Assembly (NCBI GenBank): GCA_023846275.1 | Contig: CM043875.1 | Coordinates: 25,524,851 to 25,588,850 of the forward strand | Origin: Vanilla planifolia | Lineage: Eukaryota; Streptophyta; Magnoliopsida; Asparagales; Orchidaceae | Reading direction: 5' to 3' | DNA: 64,000 nt | Shown here: in pieces, positions 23,481-37,435 of the stretch | How positions within the stretch are numbered: the first letter of the stretch is position 1 | Layout: each line of letters opens with the position of its first letter | Translations under genes and position numbers: made by a program | The notes under the pieces: generated by a model | What the model was told of the DNA's origin: nothing | Seen by the model: the letters and a program-made list of their open reading frames with translations, nothing else | Database searches by the model: none

Positions 23481-23482
<2 letters not shown>
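22061..23482. other. Very AT-rich intergenic DNA
   Basis: Long A/G-rich tracts (for example 22980-23290). The reverse frames here are Phe/Leu/Ser-rich products of low complexity, not genes. Confidence 0.45.

Positions 23483-23527
<45 letters not shown>
23483..23527. repeat. (TA)n microsatellite
   Basis: About 22 TA units, seen directly. Confidence 0.97.
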
Positions 23528-23530
<3 letters not shown>

Positions 23531-25910
23531 AGAGGATTGAGTCATAGAATAGAATGAAATAATTACTTGGATTAAATGGAATAGAAAAAATGGCAAAAGA
23601 GCTTAAAAGAAAGTAGAGTAGAGTTTAGAAGATAAAGAAGAAAACAATGATTCCCTCACCAAAATGAACCCAAAAGAAGGATATCAAGCTAACTCAAGCA
23701 TTCAAGTAGTAAAATAATATACTTATTTTAGTCACAACTAATTTATTATCCACCTTTCATGAGAGGTCTTTTAAATAAAAAATTATAAGTAATTATTTAA
23801 TATAAAAAGAAAGTTTTCTACCAACTTCTTAAAGGCTTTTATACCTATATTATTCTTTAATATAAAAGTATACTTTCTACTTATCTTTCGAAGATTTTTA
23901 TATCTATATAATTCTTTAATATAAAAATATCTTTCTTATCTATCTCATAAAAATTTTTATACTCAAATAATAAAAGCATACTTTCTACTTCCTTCTAAAA
24001 TATTTTTATTTATATCTTTAAAAATTTTGAACACCTTCATTAATATAGCAATATTCATGCACTCATTATGATATATAGATGAATCATGATTTCTTGAGAC
24101 TATCATTTGCATGTTCTCTAAACTATCATACATGTATTAAATTTTATGAAGTTTTAGCTTGATTAATTCTAGTTTGAGACATTGTTATGAGTATATATTG
24201 TTGTTGTGCCACTTTTTTTTTCTTTTGTACTTCATTAATATACACACACACACACACATAATTGTACAAAGAATTAGTCATATATGTGAACATCTAACGT
24301 TAGACTTTTGTTTAATTTAACAAAGTATTAATGACTTTGTGAATGAGTATAGCATGTTACATGATGCCATCTTATTCAATTTATTTTTTTATTATTTTTT
24401 TATTAATTTCATTTCAATATTTTTATTAGTAAACTTTATTTATTAAATAATTTGTTCACTATTTATTTTACTTATATGATACGGTATATCACCAACACAT
24501 AAAGAAGGGTAAAACTAGGTGGTGATAAGGAAAAGTAGATTCTCATAAGATCATGTGCAAAGTGAAATTTTATAGGTTTAGATGAATAAATGAATTGATA
24601 TATTTTTTTATATAGAAGTTAAACAAATGGTCGATGAAATTATAGATGTTAAGCAAAAATATATGAAAATAAAATATGAATAGGAAATAATACCATTACT
24701 CATTGCCTGATAAAAAATTGAAGATCCTCAAGTCATTCATAGAATTATTCAGATTAATTTGGAATTGATAATTAATAAAGGTGGGGTATGACATGAATCA
24801 TTGTCATTAGTTTTTTCTCTTTCTTTGTTCTTGCTCTTTCATTTATTTTAAAACATTCTTTTGTTGGTTTGAAAATCCTTTTTTTCTTTTTAAAATCAAT
24901 ATATTTTTAAATCATCACCATGAAATATAAAAAATAGTCCAATTATCACTCTTCTTTAAAATGTAAATATAAAATTTCACATTACTATGTAATAAAAATA
25001 GCACAACTAATTCAACGAAATAGAAAATACCAATTTAGTTGACACAATAGCGTGTTACATCTTTAAGTTCATAGACTAAAGTAGTTGAAATACTAAAATG
25101 GAGTTTCTTCATTCACTCCTTTTTTATGTTTTTTGTATTACATCATTATCACTTATAATTATTAGTGTTTAAAAAATACTGAGCAACTAACATAAACTTA
25201 ATAAGAAAATATCATATATTATAAATGTAAGGCATTAAAATATTGATTTCGTGTTGCATGCTAGGCTTTGAATAATAAATAATCCATACAAAGTAAAAGT
25301 TGAGGAGAATAAAAATTATGCATGCCCATGCTACACTTTCTTTTTTGTTAAACCCTTTTAGTTATTTTATCCTTAATTTTATTTTTTTATTTACCTTATT
25401 CCCATTTGTAATTTTTCTCCTTTAAATTCTTTAGTACTATGCCTCTAAGCCTTTCCTTAAAATGAGATACAAATCATTATTTATTTTTATTATAGAGGTA
25501 TGCCACTAAGCCATTTCGCAATATAGTATAAACTTAGCCAATGGTCTCCACAATCAGGTCACACTATTGAGCAATTCATTGATATAAGATATACCTTTTT
25601 CTAAACAACACAATAACTAAATTATCCTAAAATATTAATTACATCCCATTCATTTGAATAACTTTTTTTGTTTCTATTTTGTTCCTAGTTTCATATAACT
25701 ATGTCTGATACTTTTAGACAATTATTGTATTTCTTATTTCTTTTACCTTAACCCATGATATGGTATACTAAATAAAATTATTATTTCAAATAAAATAATA
25801 TGATTTTAATATTTCATACTCATTATATAATGAAACATGAATCACATTTTATAACATGTAAATATAACATTTTTTTTTGAAATTTTAAAACATTTGTAAT
25901 ACGTCAATCA
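23528..25910. other. AT-rich intergenic DNA with a (CA)n run
   Basis: Contains (CA)8 at 24242-24258. Degenerate repeats of TTCTACTTATCTTTC-like words with TATATAATTCTTTAATATAAAA occur around 23810-24000. No gene seen. Confidence 0.5.
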
Positions 25911-25972
25911 TCACATACACACACACACGCACACACACACACACACACACATGTATATATATATATATATAC
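25911..25972. repeat. Compound (CA)n(TA)n microsatellite
   Basis: A CA run interrupted once by CG, then ATG and a TA run. Confidence 0.95.
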
Positions 25973-27299
25973 CCTTATTTTCAAAAAGCTCTTGATTTTA
26001 AAATCCTCCTATTTACCATACATTTTAACAACTACTAAGCATCACACATTATGTTAAGACCTCACCTAACCAATCCTTTAATCTAAGGACAATCAAGATT
26101 AAAAGTAACTAAAATTATATGTGAGAACATAAAAAATATTAGAGAAAAAACTTAATAGTAAGACAAAAATACAAAGCCAATCATCTAAAAAATATAAATA
26201 AAATAAAATATTAGAATAATAAATGATACAACCACTAAAATTGTATATGACCATCTATACAATATATATATATACATGCACAAACACACACACACACACA
26301 CACACAAAATTAAGTATTGATAAACAACATATCCCAACTCTATAAAGAACACTATATTTTCTCACATCTCAGGAGTGTTGCCCTCTTCTATAGCATCAAA
26401 ATTTCTATCACTTGACACTATAGATGCATGCTCTAACATGTAAATGCTAATGAGATTTTAAATAGCTCTAAATGTAAATTTAATAAGATAACATAATAAA
26501 ATACTATTATATCATGTTAATATAAAATGATATTATGATAAGAAGATAACCTTAACCATAAAATAAAAAAGTAAATCATAAATATACCAATAATATCAGA
26601 TAAAACATAAGCAAGTGTTTTTATGATTATTATCATATTTCTTATTTTTCATATATTTAATTTCATAGGGCCCAATTTCTCTTTAAATTATTATTCAATA
26701 AATCAAATAATTAATATCATATGACCTCAACTAACATCATTTTAAATAAAAACATTATTACCTAAGCACTTACACAAAGTATTAATGACTCAAAATATAT
26801 CTACATATAAGGCATCCTTATCCAAAGGCATTCTTACTCTATCAAATGAGTTTATATCATTTGTAAGGGTATCCTAACCCTAATAATATAAAGATAATAT
26901 CTTAAAAAATTAATTATTATTTTTCTATGTTATTATTTATAATTAACTTGTCACATCATAAAATATGCTAATATCACTAATTATATAAAATCAACATATA
27001 TTCATATTTTTATGACTTTTTTTGTATTTACCTTTATATTAATATGAAACAAAAGATACCATCACATAGAACAAAATGAAACATATGAATAGAACTCAAG
27101 TAAAATAACATATTAAAATAATCACATGTGAATAAAATATCATAAAAAATCATGAAATCCTAATGATACATTTAATAAATAAAAATATATTATTATATTA
27201 TATTATAAGTTATCAGAATTATCTATCTAAATTTAAGGTAAAACTCCTTGAGCACTATCTTCCTCTTATGGGATCTTATTAGTTACTAAAAATTCTCAT
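25973..27299. other. AT-rich intergenic DNA with a second compound microsatellite
   Basis: TA (26262-26274) and CA (26284-26306) runs lie close together. The remainder is AT-rich with no gene. Confidence 0.5.
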
Positions 27300-28360
27300 A
27301 TGTACTACACATTGTATCTATTTGAGTTTCTATTTATATAATATGATTAGCTTTGCTTTCCCAATATTTTATAATTATTATACAATATGATCAATAAAAT
27401 AGTTTTATACAAGCAACATCCTCCCTATCAAACTTGTCTAATTTCAATCTACAATCTTTTGCTCTTTACTAATCATATAATATGATCATGCACATCATAC
27501 TATATGATTACAATTTTTCTTTAAATCAACTAAAATAACCTAACTAAATATCATACTTGTAAGATATAATCCATCATCTAGTAAGATGAACACCTCTATT
27601 TCCTTTTAAGACTATTCAAACTATTGTATAGTATGATTGATATTATCAAACCATGTAAAATAAAAAATTTTGAAGTTAATTATTATTTTAAAATTTAAAA
27701 ATTCAAAATTTTTCTATTTAAATTTTATTTAATCATATAGTACCATAGAGCAAATAATATAATATGATTAAGTGAGATGTAAGAATAAAATGTAGCTAAG
27801 CACATCATATAATATAATAAGGAACATCACAGAGTATGATATAATGAGAATATCTAAACTAAATAGGCTAGATATCATAAAAATATGATTAGAAACATTA
27901 TACAAGTATGATCATATGTTAAACAATTCATCATCACAATAGGTTTAACATGTTCGATAAGTTAATTGAGAGAAGATTTGGATCATATAATAGATAACAT
28001 AAATCATACAAGCATGATTAGGAGAGAAGGAAAGAGATTAGATGAATAAATTAGATTTATATCATATAGTATGATAACAAGAAATTATACGACATAATCA
28101 TATGAGAGAGAATGACGAATATATGAACAAATTGGATTTGGATCATACAAACATGACTATATATATCATAAAGCACCATTCCATAAGAACATATAAGCCA
28201 AATAAACTAAAATGAATCATGCAAATATGATTAATATATCAAATTAGTATAATAAGCATGGTTAATAGTAAATAAGATAAAGTATAATGGATCATATAAT
28301 ATGAAGTGAAGGATCATAATATATGATGATGCATAACCAAAAAGTCCTTAAACTTAAAAA
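27300..28360. repeat. Array of degenerate palindromic ATCATA..TATGAT motifs, block 1
   Basis: Around eighteen copies of a motif close to AATCATA-(T/C)A(A/G)-TATGATTA occur at irregular spacing of about 20-110 bases. Examples are AATCATATAATATGATCATG near 27472, CATACAAGCATGATT near 28003 and TATCATATAGTATGATA near 28058. The same motif occurs in the copia LTRs and in block 2 (49200-51100). The block is followed by a flank shared with 52100-52560, so it is probably part of a long LTR or satellite-like repeat. Confidence 0.6.
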
Positions 28361-28790
28361 TAGTAATTGGCTAAGGAAACCAACATGGAGGTGAGTCTAA
28401 AGATGGTAAACTATTTTATTTGAAAAGGTAAGAAGGTGAGAAGGCATCCATATGAAAACATATGACCATTAGAAGAAATTGAAGGCTCAAGAATGCAAGG
28501 AAACATGAGATGACTATAAAAGATTGGGGGTTATGACTTTGAAAGGCTTTTTGGAAAAAGTCTTACAATTATCGATTTAGTTATGGGCAATTAAGAAAAC
28601 GAAATAAAGCAGAAAGTTCTTCCAAGAGATTGAAAGAGAATTTGTTGGAATTTATTAAAAAATCCAAGGAAATTGAGAGAAGAAAAAGATCCATGGTGTC
28701 ACTACTACATGAGAAACATAAGGTTGACATTCTTGTGTAGATGTGCATATATTTGATATATAATGCTTGTTATTAGAGGTGCAGACATAT
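28361..28790 (+). repeat. Dispersed direct repeat, copy 1 (partner 52100-52560)
   Basis: Shared landmarks in order are AAGGTGAGAAGGCATCCATATGA, GACCATTAGAAGAAATTGAAAGG-like, CTCAAGAATG, AAGAGATT, the AAGATCCAAGG/CATGG-like words followed by AAGGTTGACA, and ATTTGATATA. Order and spacing match copy 2, so both derive from one element. Divergence is substantial. Confidence 0.6.
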
Positions 28791-31149
28791 TATACCTAAT
28801 ATTTTTAGCCATACTATTAAAAAATTATTTGATCATGATATGTTTTATTTTATGAGTTAAAATTTGAAATTTAAATTAGAAGTATAGATGAATAATAAGA
28901 TTTATGTTGCATCACATGAGCTTTGATTTAGCTTAGTACATAAAATGAGATTATAATTTTATTTATTTGATTATTTTTATTTCTTATCTTACATTATTAT
29001 TATTAATAATGAATATATAAAAATATATGAAAAAAATTCTTAAAAATTAAGAGTGATAGTTGAGGGTAAAAGGATTTAAAGAAAATTATAATATATGTGA
29101 TGCAATTATGAATATTTGAAGAAGAATAATTATAAAAGAAAAAGGAATAATAAATAAATATATATAAGCTAGAAAATATCTTAAATTCTTAGTTATTAAG
29201 AATTAGATTTGGCTAGATACAAGGATATGAATTAAAGGGTTGGTTTAAATACTTGAGCCCTGGTTACTCTAAACCAAAACCAATTCATTTCAAGCTAAAA
29301 ACTTGGTTTAATGAGGTGTGCCCATGCCTATATAAACCCTTATGATATTATTTTCAAGGTTGTTAGAAAACTTAGCTGAAAAAGATATTTTTGAAAGGTC
29401 AACCAAGAGCATACTAAGGAGGAAAATCAAGGCAAACTGTGAATGGAAAAGAGGATGGAGGACTCAAACTTGATGTCAAGAAATGATATAATTAAGAAGT
29501 TCTCTAGAATATTTTTTTCTAGGTAGGATGACCCTTAAGCTCATACATTAAACCTAAGAAAGATCTAAGCAAGATAAAAATTAGAATACTTTGTTCTGGA
29601 ATCTTGAAACAATTAGTAACAAGACCTTACTCTTCATGATTTTTTATTTTTAATGATGGATTTGGTTTCTATCCAATAATATGGTCAATTTATTTTTCAA
29701 TTAAAAATGGGCCAATTACCTTTCTTTTTCATGCAATATCTCCAATGGAACAATGTCGAAAAATTTATGTTAAGATTCTACTCATTAATGTAAAGTAGAA
29801 CCAATAATGTTAAGTTATGTTACATGTCTTGATTGATTATAGAAGTATGTGAAAGAGGAATAAAAAATAGAAAATTTATGATGCAAAATAATCCTTAACT
29901 GAGACATTTTTTTATATCGATTAGGTTGATTACCATGTCAAATTCTATGCCTTGTTGGTTGGTTAATCATGAAATATCACAAAAATTTGTTAGAAAAATT
30001 TTGGTAATCATGGGTTTACATATCTATTTGTTATTAACCTTCATGACCTAAACAATATAATTTTAATTTTTATCATATTTATTGAAATCTAAGATCTCTA
30101 GTAAAATATTTATTTGTTTTAAGAAGAATGAAATCATGATTAAGTAATAAGCAGTGTTTACTACTTGCTAGTTCATGAGTTTCAAGTTATAATAAGCCAA
30201 GAATTTAGCAAATTTATAGCCTACTACATTCTTTTTGAATGAATCTAATTATTTAAAATGTAAATTTTAATGTGAGATACTAAGGTTGTATTTAAAACTT
30301 TTTACAATTTAAGTTGATAGTTTGACATGATGATGACTTGTACACATTATCAAACCCTGGAAAAAAAATAGTATGAAAGGTCATGTGACAAATTTTACAC
30401 CTTATCCTAAGCCATAAACCATTCAAGAACACTTAGAATTAAGTAAAAAAAATCTAATTTAATATTGTAACCAAACATTCCCTTTTCCTTGGGTTAGTTT
30501 GAGAAGCAAGAAACCATGACTTAGTTAAGTCATTAGAGGCACACATTTAACCTTTAAGAAGCCTTAAATGGCTTCTAAGGTATAAGTGTACCTTGGTTTT
30601 TAGTTAGATGACTTTGGAAAGCTTGGTTTAAACTCTTTAGAAAAGGGTAGGTTGAGTAAGAACATGAATAGCCAATCTAATGTTTGGTTATGGCTAAAAG
30701 TGATAAATATAGAATCAGATCTTAAGATAAAGGTCTTATGGATAATTTATAATCCTTATTAGAGTTTGATTTGAAAACTAAAATACTTAGTATAAATATG
30801 AAATAAGTTTAACCTTAGAATTAAGCTTAATACCTTAAACAATATCTATAGAAAAGGAACCTATTATAGAAAGTACTTGTGACAGATTAAGAAAATATCA
30901 TTTGTGAGTTTTTATGCACATTGTAAAACAAACTTTAGATAGCTAAGAACTTGGTCAAGACCATGGAAGAAGGTAAAGGAGCTTTGTATAGGACTTATGG
31001 ATATGTTAGCTTCTAGCTAAGGAAAATAAAAAAATAAAGATGTTGGCTAGACCCTTAGTATGATCAGGTTCTTTGGGTAAGACTATGAGTGACCCTATTT
31101 AAGCTTGTAAGTCATATGATTACACTCCAAATGATGATTTGGGGGATGT
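28791..31149. other. Old repeat-like intergenic DNA
   Basis: No open frame with family motifs. It probably belongs to the LTR retroelement continuing to about 31.9 kb, since a purine-rich GATTTGGGGGATG tract precedes a possible LTR start near 31149. Confidence 0.3.
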
Positions 31150-32340
31150 GTGATAACTCAAGAGAGGTAGGCAAAATCCTAGATAAAAACAAAATGAGAA
31201 TAAAATAAGAAAAATGAGCTATCATATTCTAAATATCTAGGGGTATTCAGATATAATGGTTACTTAATCATGCATGCTCACTCAAAAGATAGAAAAGTTA
31301 ATTTCCCTACTCTTTTGATGTGGTGGTAGTTACACTTAGATTGTTAATCATATAGGAATGCCAGATAACATGATAAGAACCTCCAATATTAGTCAAATGT
31401 CAAAGAATACTTAGTCCCAAAAGGGAACAATTGCATGTTCAGTCTTATGGAGATTTACATCATGTGTAATGTTATGGAAGGGAGTATTGGTGGTTACTAA
31501 GGACTCTTAGAATCTTATAATATTGACCCATGTGAATGATATTGTCGTATGGAGTATTGGATTAGGTGATGTGATAGAAGTGTTAAATTCTATCATGATT
31601 CACTCAGATAGAAGAGTAAATTATGTTAGATAAGGGATACTAAGTATCTAGTTAGCCACATTATAAAAATAGATAATATCTTAACTGATGGTTATGATGC
31701 TTATGGTAACTATGACTGATGACATTCATTTATATGATTTATATAGTTATTACATATATATTATTTGTATATTGCATGTTAATTTTTATGGTTTAGAATT
31801 CTATCTTGAGCCTTTCGGCTCACCCCCTTACATTTTTGCTAGATCAAGGAGTTAAAAGATAAGTGAGAGCCGAGTTGGAGATTATATAAATTAGTGTAGT
31901 AGTTGAAGAATTATTCCTTTTATTTCAATATCATTAGTAATAGATATAATCTTATTTATCATCAATTATACTTATTGAATATGAGACTATTATTCATATT
32001 TGGTAGTTATTATTATGTTTTTCATTACACTTTAGTAATTATTTATTAACATTGCATTAGTTTGGAGTTATATTTAAGTGATTTATTAATTACATAGATT
32101 TCTTAGCATGATAATATCTATATAAATTAATAATAAAATTACAAGTATATTTGATATTATAAATTTGTATTGGTTACACTTGTGGCTTTGAAATTACAAG
32201 AGCCTTAGGCGATGATTTTAAATAGATATTTTGAGGATGATTGCTTTCTTTGCATTAACTTCATAACATGTTTTTTTATGCATGTTTGCTTGAGCATGAT
32301 ATCCTTGAGTTGATGTAATTATATGTTTATATATTGTTTC
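31149..32340 (+). repeat. Probable Ty3-gypsy LTR fragment
   Basis: TGTGATAACTC follows a purine-rich tract. At 31815-31830 GAGCCTTTCGGCTC forms a short stem-loop followed by CCCCCTTACATTTTTG, and GAGAGCCGAGTTGGAGATT comes after. I associate this layout with LTRs of long Ty3-gypsy elements in plants. No pol sequence is adjacent and the right end is unsure. Confidence 0.35.
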
Positions 32341-34080
32341 ATGCTATTTTTATATCACAAAAACATAATAAGAAGAAAAAAAAGATATTAATGTCATTTT
32401 GATTAAAGTCATAGAAGAAATGTGAAAAGATAAGAATTTGATAATAAAGATAAATATGATGAGAAAAGGATTTGATAAAGGGAGGGAGCAAATTTCAAAA
32501 TATGAAAGGATGAATGGTGGTCAAAAGTGACGACTACTATTCTAGAATAACAGTTCCAAAGACAAACCAAAAGAGTTGTTCATCACAATAATTTATAATG
32601 AAATGGCATGTTACTAAATATGTCTAATTATTTATGAAATGATCTTGACCTAATCTTACTTTAAAAGAGATGAATATCTAAAAAAATAAAGTAAATCTCA
32701 AAGAAGATAAAAGATAAAAGAGTTCAAAGTTTTTACATAAAAATTGGCTTTATTTTTATTGCTAATTGTATATTATATTATTGCAATTTCCATTATCATG
32801 TAATAAGACCAAAATTATATTCTTTATGTATGTATATATATTGTCACTATGCTAGTGATGGTTAGCTCAACCTATTTTTAGTTGAACACTTTTAAGTCAA
32901 AATAAGACATCATAGGATTACCAAGGTATAATGAGGTTAGCATATGAGACATAACGCTAAGTATGTTTATCTTTATTCTTCAATTTTGTATATATTGTGT
33001 TGGTAATTTATCTTTATTTAAGAATTTGAAATATATAAAAATAATTTTATTTAGTGACGTTGGCTTAGATCGTACTTTGTTTAAGCAATATATGAAACAT
33101 GTTATTGTAGATGCTTGGGTTATTTCAAATATTAAATAATTTTTTGAATGATGGAAGTGACTTTAATGAAAATGTTATTTTAAAAAAATGGTAAATAAAA
33201 CATCTCTCTCTCTCTTTATCTTCTTGTTTCATATTAATTACCCATTTAAGTGGCCATGAATCTCATTATAACCCATTGATGTTGGATTATATGCTAAAGC
33301 TATCTTTGGCTTATTGATAATAAAGAAATACTTTGGTTTAAGCAATATATTCACACAATGGCTTACCCAAGGTGGTTTAGTTTCAAACCAAAAAAATCCA
33401 AGGATCATCAGACAGGTAGGAATTTTCTCTAAAGAGAAGGACTTAAATAAATCTTTAATATAAGGAATCTCAATCTCAAAGAAGAGTAGTATAACAGCTT
33501 ATACTCACTATACTCAAGTTGGTGGCGAAGTGATAACACAAGTAGAGTGCTTAGAACACAAACCAAGAAATTCACACATTCACTTACACAAATTTAAGAA
33601 TTAGACATGATGATTATTCCCTTTCAAAAATGAAAAAAATAATAATAGGATTAAATATTTTCTTAGAGATTTGGCACTGTTTTTATTTTTTTGATACCAG
33701 ATAATGAATTAGGATATCTCCTTTTGAGTCTCTCACTAGTCTTATCAAAGCACCATTGAAATCATACAATCAAACTGACTGCATATGACATGCTCATATT
33801 AAATAAGTTTAGTGCTAATCTTTCTTACACCTCAAGGGTATAATAATAATTTACTAATCTAAGATTATAAAAAGATACTTAAGAATACTAAGAGTCATAT
33901 TTTAAAATTTTAAAATACATTTAACCAAAAGTTAACAAAAGTTTAAAAATTATACTTTGAATTTTAGCCAAAAATGCCTTTAAAAGTTACAAAATTAAAT
34001 ACATTAAGTAATTCCCAAACAACCTGTGTGTTTTGGGCTATAGTTCAGTTATGAGCAAGGTTGTGGGAAATGTGAATGGA
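32341..34080. other. AT-rich intergenic DNA
   Basis: Contains a short (CT)n run at 33203-33215. No gene or RNA was seen. Confidence 0.45.
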
Positions 34081-34390
34081 GAGGCATAGAAATTCATCGA
34101 TTTGGTTCGTGTGTCAATGCAGGTCAATAGGTTAACAAGATCAATGTGAGTTAGTGCGTGTCAATGTGAATCAGAGAAGTTGATTGGTCTGTGCAGGTCA
34201 AAAAGATCTCGCAAGTCAACATAGTTAAAGCATATCTTCACATGTTCATGAATCTTTGCAAATCAACATGGGTTGATGTGTCAATGGGGATTGAATGAAT
34301 TTATTTGAGTCCACCAGTGTCAGCATGAGTCAATTAGTTAGTGTGTGTATAACAGGTGGAGTGGGCCACGCAAGTCAATGCAAGTTGAGC
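34081..34390. repeat. Degenerate short-period tandem repeat
   Basis: Words close to GTCAATGTGAGT and its variants recur many times (for example near 34113, 34140, 34160, 34370) at intervals of roughly 15-30 bases. This suggests a decayed minisatellite whose original unit was CpG-containing. Confidence 0.5.
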
Positions 34391-37055
34391 TTTTATAATT
34401 AAATTATTATTTAATTCTTATAAAAACCTTTAATCTTTTAGTTTTTTTCATATGCCTCTAATTTACATTTTTTTGGTTCCATTGACTTCTTGATAAAGTA
34501 TACTTAAAATATTCTTGATTTGTCTCTCTCTTTTTAAAACTCTAGGTCTTTTATTTTATATATGAGTTCTTGGGAAATCTAATAATTTATAAAAAAATTC
34601 AAAATCATTAAATCATCATTTAATATATTTATTTATTTTTGATAATACCTTTAATTTTTCTTTACTTTCCTTGAAGTTAAAATCCATTCTCTAGAATGTT
34701 ACACCAACCCTTGGAAACTTGGCTTGGTAGTGCCACTAATCATGTTCTTATCCTTGGCTAGTTCTCATCATTGGACTTGAATAAGTTTTGGTCATGTAAG
34801 TTATCTTTTATCATCATCTTCTTCTTCCCTCCCTTTACCATTCTTCTCCATCTTTTTGTCTCATATTTTTCATTGCATCAAACTCATTACCAAAAGGTAT
34901 AGTTGCAAAATGACTACTAAAAGGAGTTGAAATGAATCTTGTAGCAAATGTGCTAAGAGATATCCAAGTTGATGTTATTTCTCAGTTGTTTGAATTAGAT
35001 TTAAATTTGGGATCACATTATCCATGATGAGATATTATTTTTTTTCATTTCTTTTAATATTTTTAATGTGGTAACAAAGGATTCAATTAGAAGATAGAAT
35101 ATTTGTAGAATGAGTTATAAAGTCAAACTAACACTTGGAAGTGAATTAGCAAAAGCAGTTTCAAGTCAAATCACAATATTGATGTTTGTAGTAATGAATG
35201 ATGATTCAAACAATTTTGAAAGATATTTCATAGAGTTTCAAGGCTTTGAATTGGACTTAGATTACCATGGGTGGTCTAGGAATCACCCTACTTAGTTTAT
35301 ATAGATTACCTTAGGCAATATATTCATTCCATGTTTGTTTTTGTAACAATTTTGTTTCCTAAAAAAACTTATGTTTAGTTTTTTTTAATTGAAGTTGTTC
35401 TTTCATGTCATTAAACTTCCTTCATTATCATTTCACATTAATTCTTCAAGGAATTATTTAATGAGGGCCTAATGTGATCTCTTATGAAGGTATGCCATTA
35501 TAGCACTCTCATCCCTATAAATTACTACATTTGATAGCACCATACGAGAAATTTCTCATTGTAATTATTGTTCTTGCTAGCTGTTTGATGGTTTTATCAA
35601 GGAATCTTGGCTAAGACTAAGTGTTTTTCTTAATAAATCATATCACTAATATTAAACTTCCATGTTTGATTTCTTTTGCTCATTAAAATTTTTATTAGTA
35701 ACTTAGACTCCTAATGTTCTTTATGATTTTTATTGGGGATTAAGGAGAAGGCATCTTGTGGTTGTCTATGCTAATCATTGCCCATGAATACTTGATTAGG
35801 CAAAAGAAAAATAAGTGATGTTGACTTAACAACAACTACAAAAAAAATTTTAAATGACTTGGGAATTAGTATTTAAACTTAATAAAAAAAAATTTGAGAT
35901 TTAATGGGATAGTATATATTCCAAATCTTAACACTTTAGACATTTTTATTTTGAAAAAATCACCAATAAATTGTTCTATTCATCATTGCGGAGGTAAAAT
36001 GTAAAATGATTTGAAACAAATAGAATAGTGGCTTGAAATGAATAGAGATTGGTTACCGTTGTTATCAACTTCTTAGCTTGTCACTAAGAAAAAGATGGGC
36101 ACCAACAATGTGATGCCCCATGTTTTTCTTAAGCTAAATTTCATAATTTAAATATTAGATAAATATTTTATGATTTGTAAAACATGATAAATATTTTCAC
36201 TTACAAGTAAATTTGACACAATAGAAATTTGACATTTATTAAGTATATGTTAAAGCAAGAAGAAACACAATTTTGTATAAAAGTAAGCAAGACATTATCT
36301 CAACAAAGTTAGTAACCCTAAGAAGTACTCGATGAGATGAGTATAATGTATGAATTCTATTACATCAAGTACCATTGAGACACCATGTAACTAGTTGAAA
36401 AGATATAATATAATTAAATTAAATAATTGGTTTATTTAAATAAAGATATTAAGGTTTATGGTGAGAACCATATTAATTCATAATTTGAAAATTTTGGGTT
36501 TATTAGTAGTCTTTGTACAAGTCTAATGTTATGTCATCATTGATGTCTAATATCATTTAGTCATTTGAAATATTTCCAAATAAATTTCTTCATATTATGA
36601 TATTTTAAATTACTATGGTACTATTAAAATATAATATTATATTATGTTATTATATAATAAAAATATAAAATAAGATCAAACAAGACTACATTGGAAAGCA
36701 TTTAGTGAGACATCCAATGCAAATATCATCCTCAAAGTTGATGCCATTTTCTCATCCATAATTGTGTCTAAGAAAGTAAAGAAATATTATAAGTTTATTT
36801 AGAATATTATTTTATTACTATATTATGTAATTATTTTTTAAAACTAAAGCAAATTATCTTAAAATTTAAAACAATTAAAAACAATCAAAAGATTTCTATG
36901 AAGTGAACTCAATAATTATAGTTTTATTAGAATTAGATCTCATTTAGGTCAAACACGTAGAAGTAGAACTTATAAAAGTGAATAATAAGTTAAAAAATAC
37001 AAGTTAATTTTTAAAGTTTTGGAAGCATTTGCTCATTGAGATGAATCTAACACTG
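34391..37055. other. AT-rich intergenic DNA
   Basis: The only frame of note is 61 codons at 35110-35295 (NFERYFIEFQGFELDLDYHG). It is unrecognised and not flanked by further coding sequence. Confidence 0.4.
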
Positions 37056-37115
37056 GTATTGTCATCCCAATTGAATGATAGTGTCATCCCAATTAAATGG
37101 CATTGTCATCCAAAA
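37056..37115. repeat. 22-bp tandem repeat, about 2.5 copies
   Basis: GTCATCCCAATTGAATGATAGT recurs with few changes at 37061, 37083 and partly 37105. Confidence 0.85.
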
Positions 37116-37261
37116 TCAAAGCTAAACTAATATACTTAATTTAAAATTTTAAACAGTTATGCCCCTTGGGAAGTCTTGAGATTTTCCAAGGAATCTTAAT
37201 GAATGATTATCAGAGAGAAAAGCTTGACATGATCAAAATTTGATGTGAGAGTTTTGAATGA

Positions 37262-37435
37262 AGTCAAAAGAAGGAGGGAGAGGAAGAAGTGCATTAAGAA
37301 GGGGTAGAAATCCAAATAAGAAAGTAAAAGAAGATGAAAAAACAACAAAGAGAATGAGAAGAAAAAAGAGAACTGAAGAAAAGAGAAAGAGATAGATAGA
37401 TATATATACATATATATAGAGAGAGAGATGAATAG
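37262..37435. repeat. Purine-rich low-complexity tract
   Basis: Almost only A and G on the plus strand, ending in GATA and (GA)n runs. It produces the Phe/Leu/Ser-rich reverse frames at 37196-37589, which are not taken as genes. Confidence 0.8.

Noticed and set aside
24242..26306. CA and TA runs as a CRISPR-like or structured array
   Set aside because: They are ordinary microsatellites; there are no spacer/repeat units, and this is a plant nuclear sequence.
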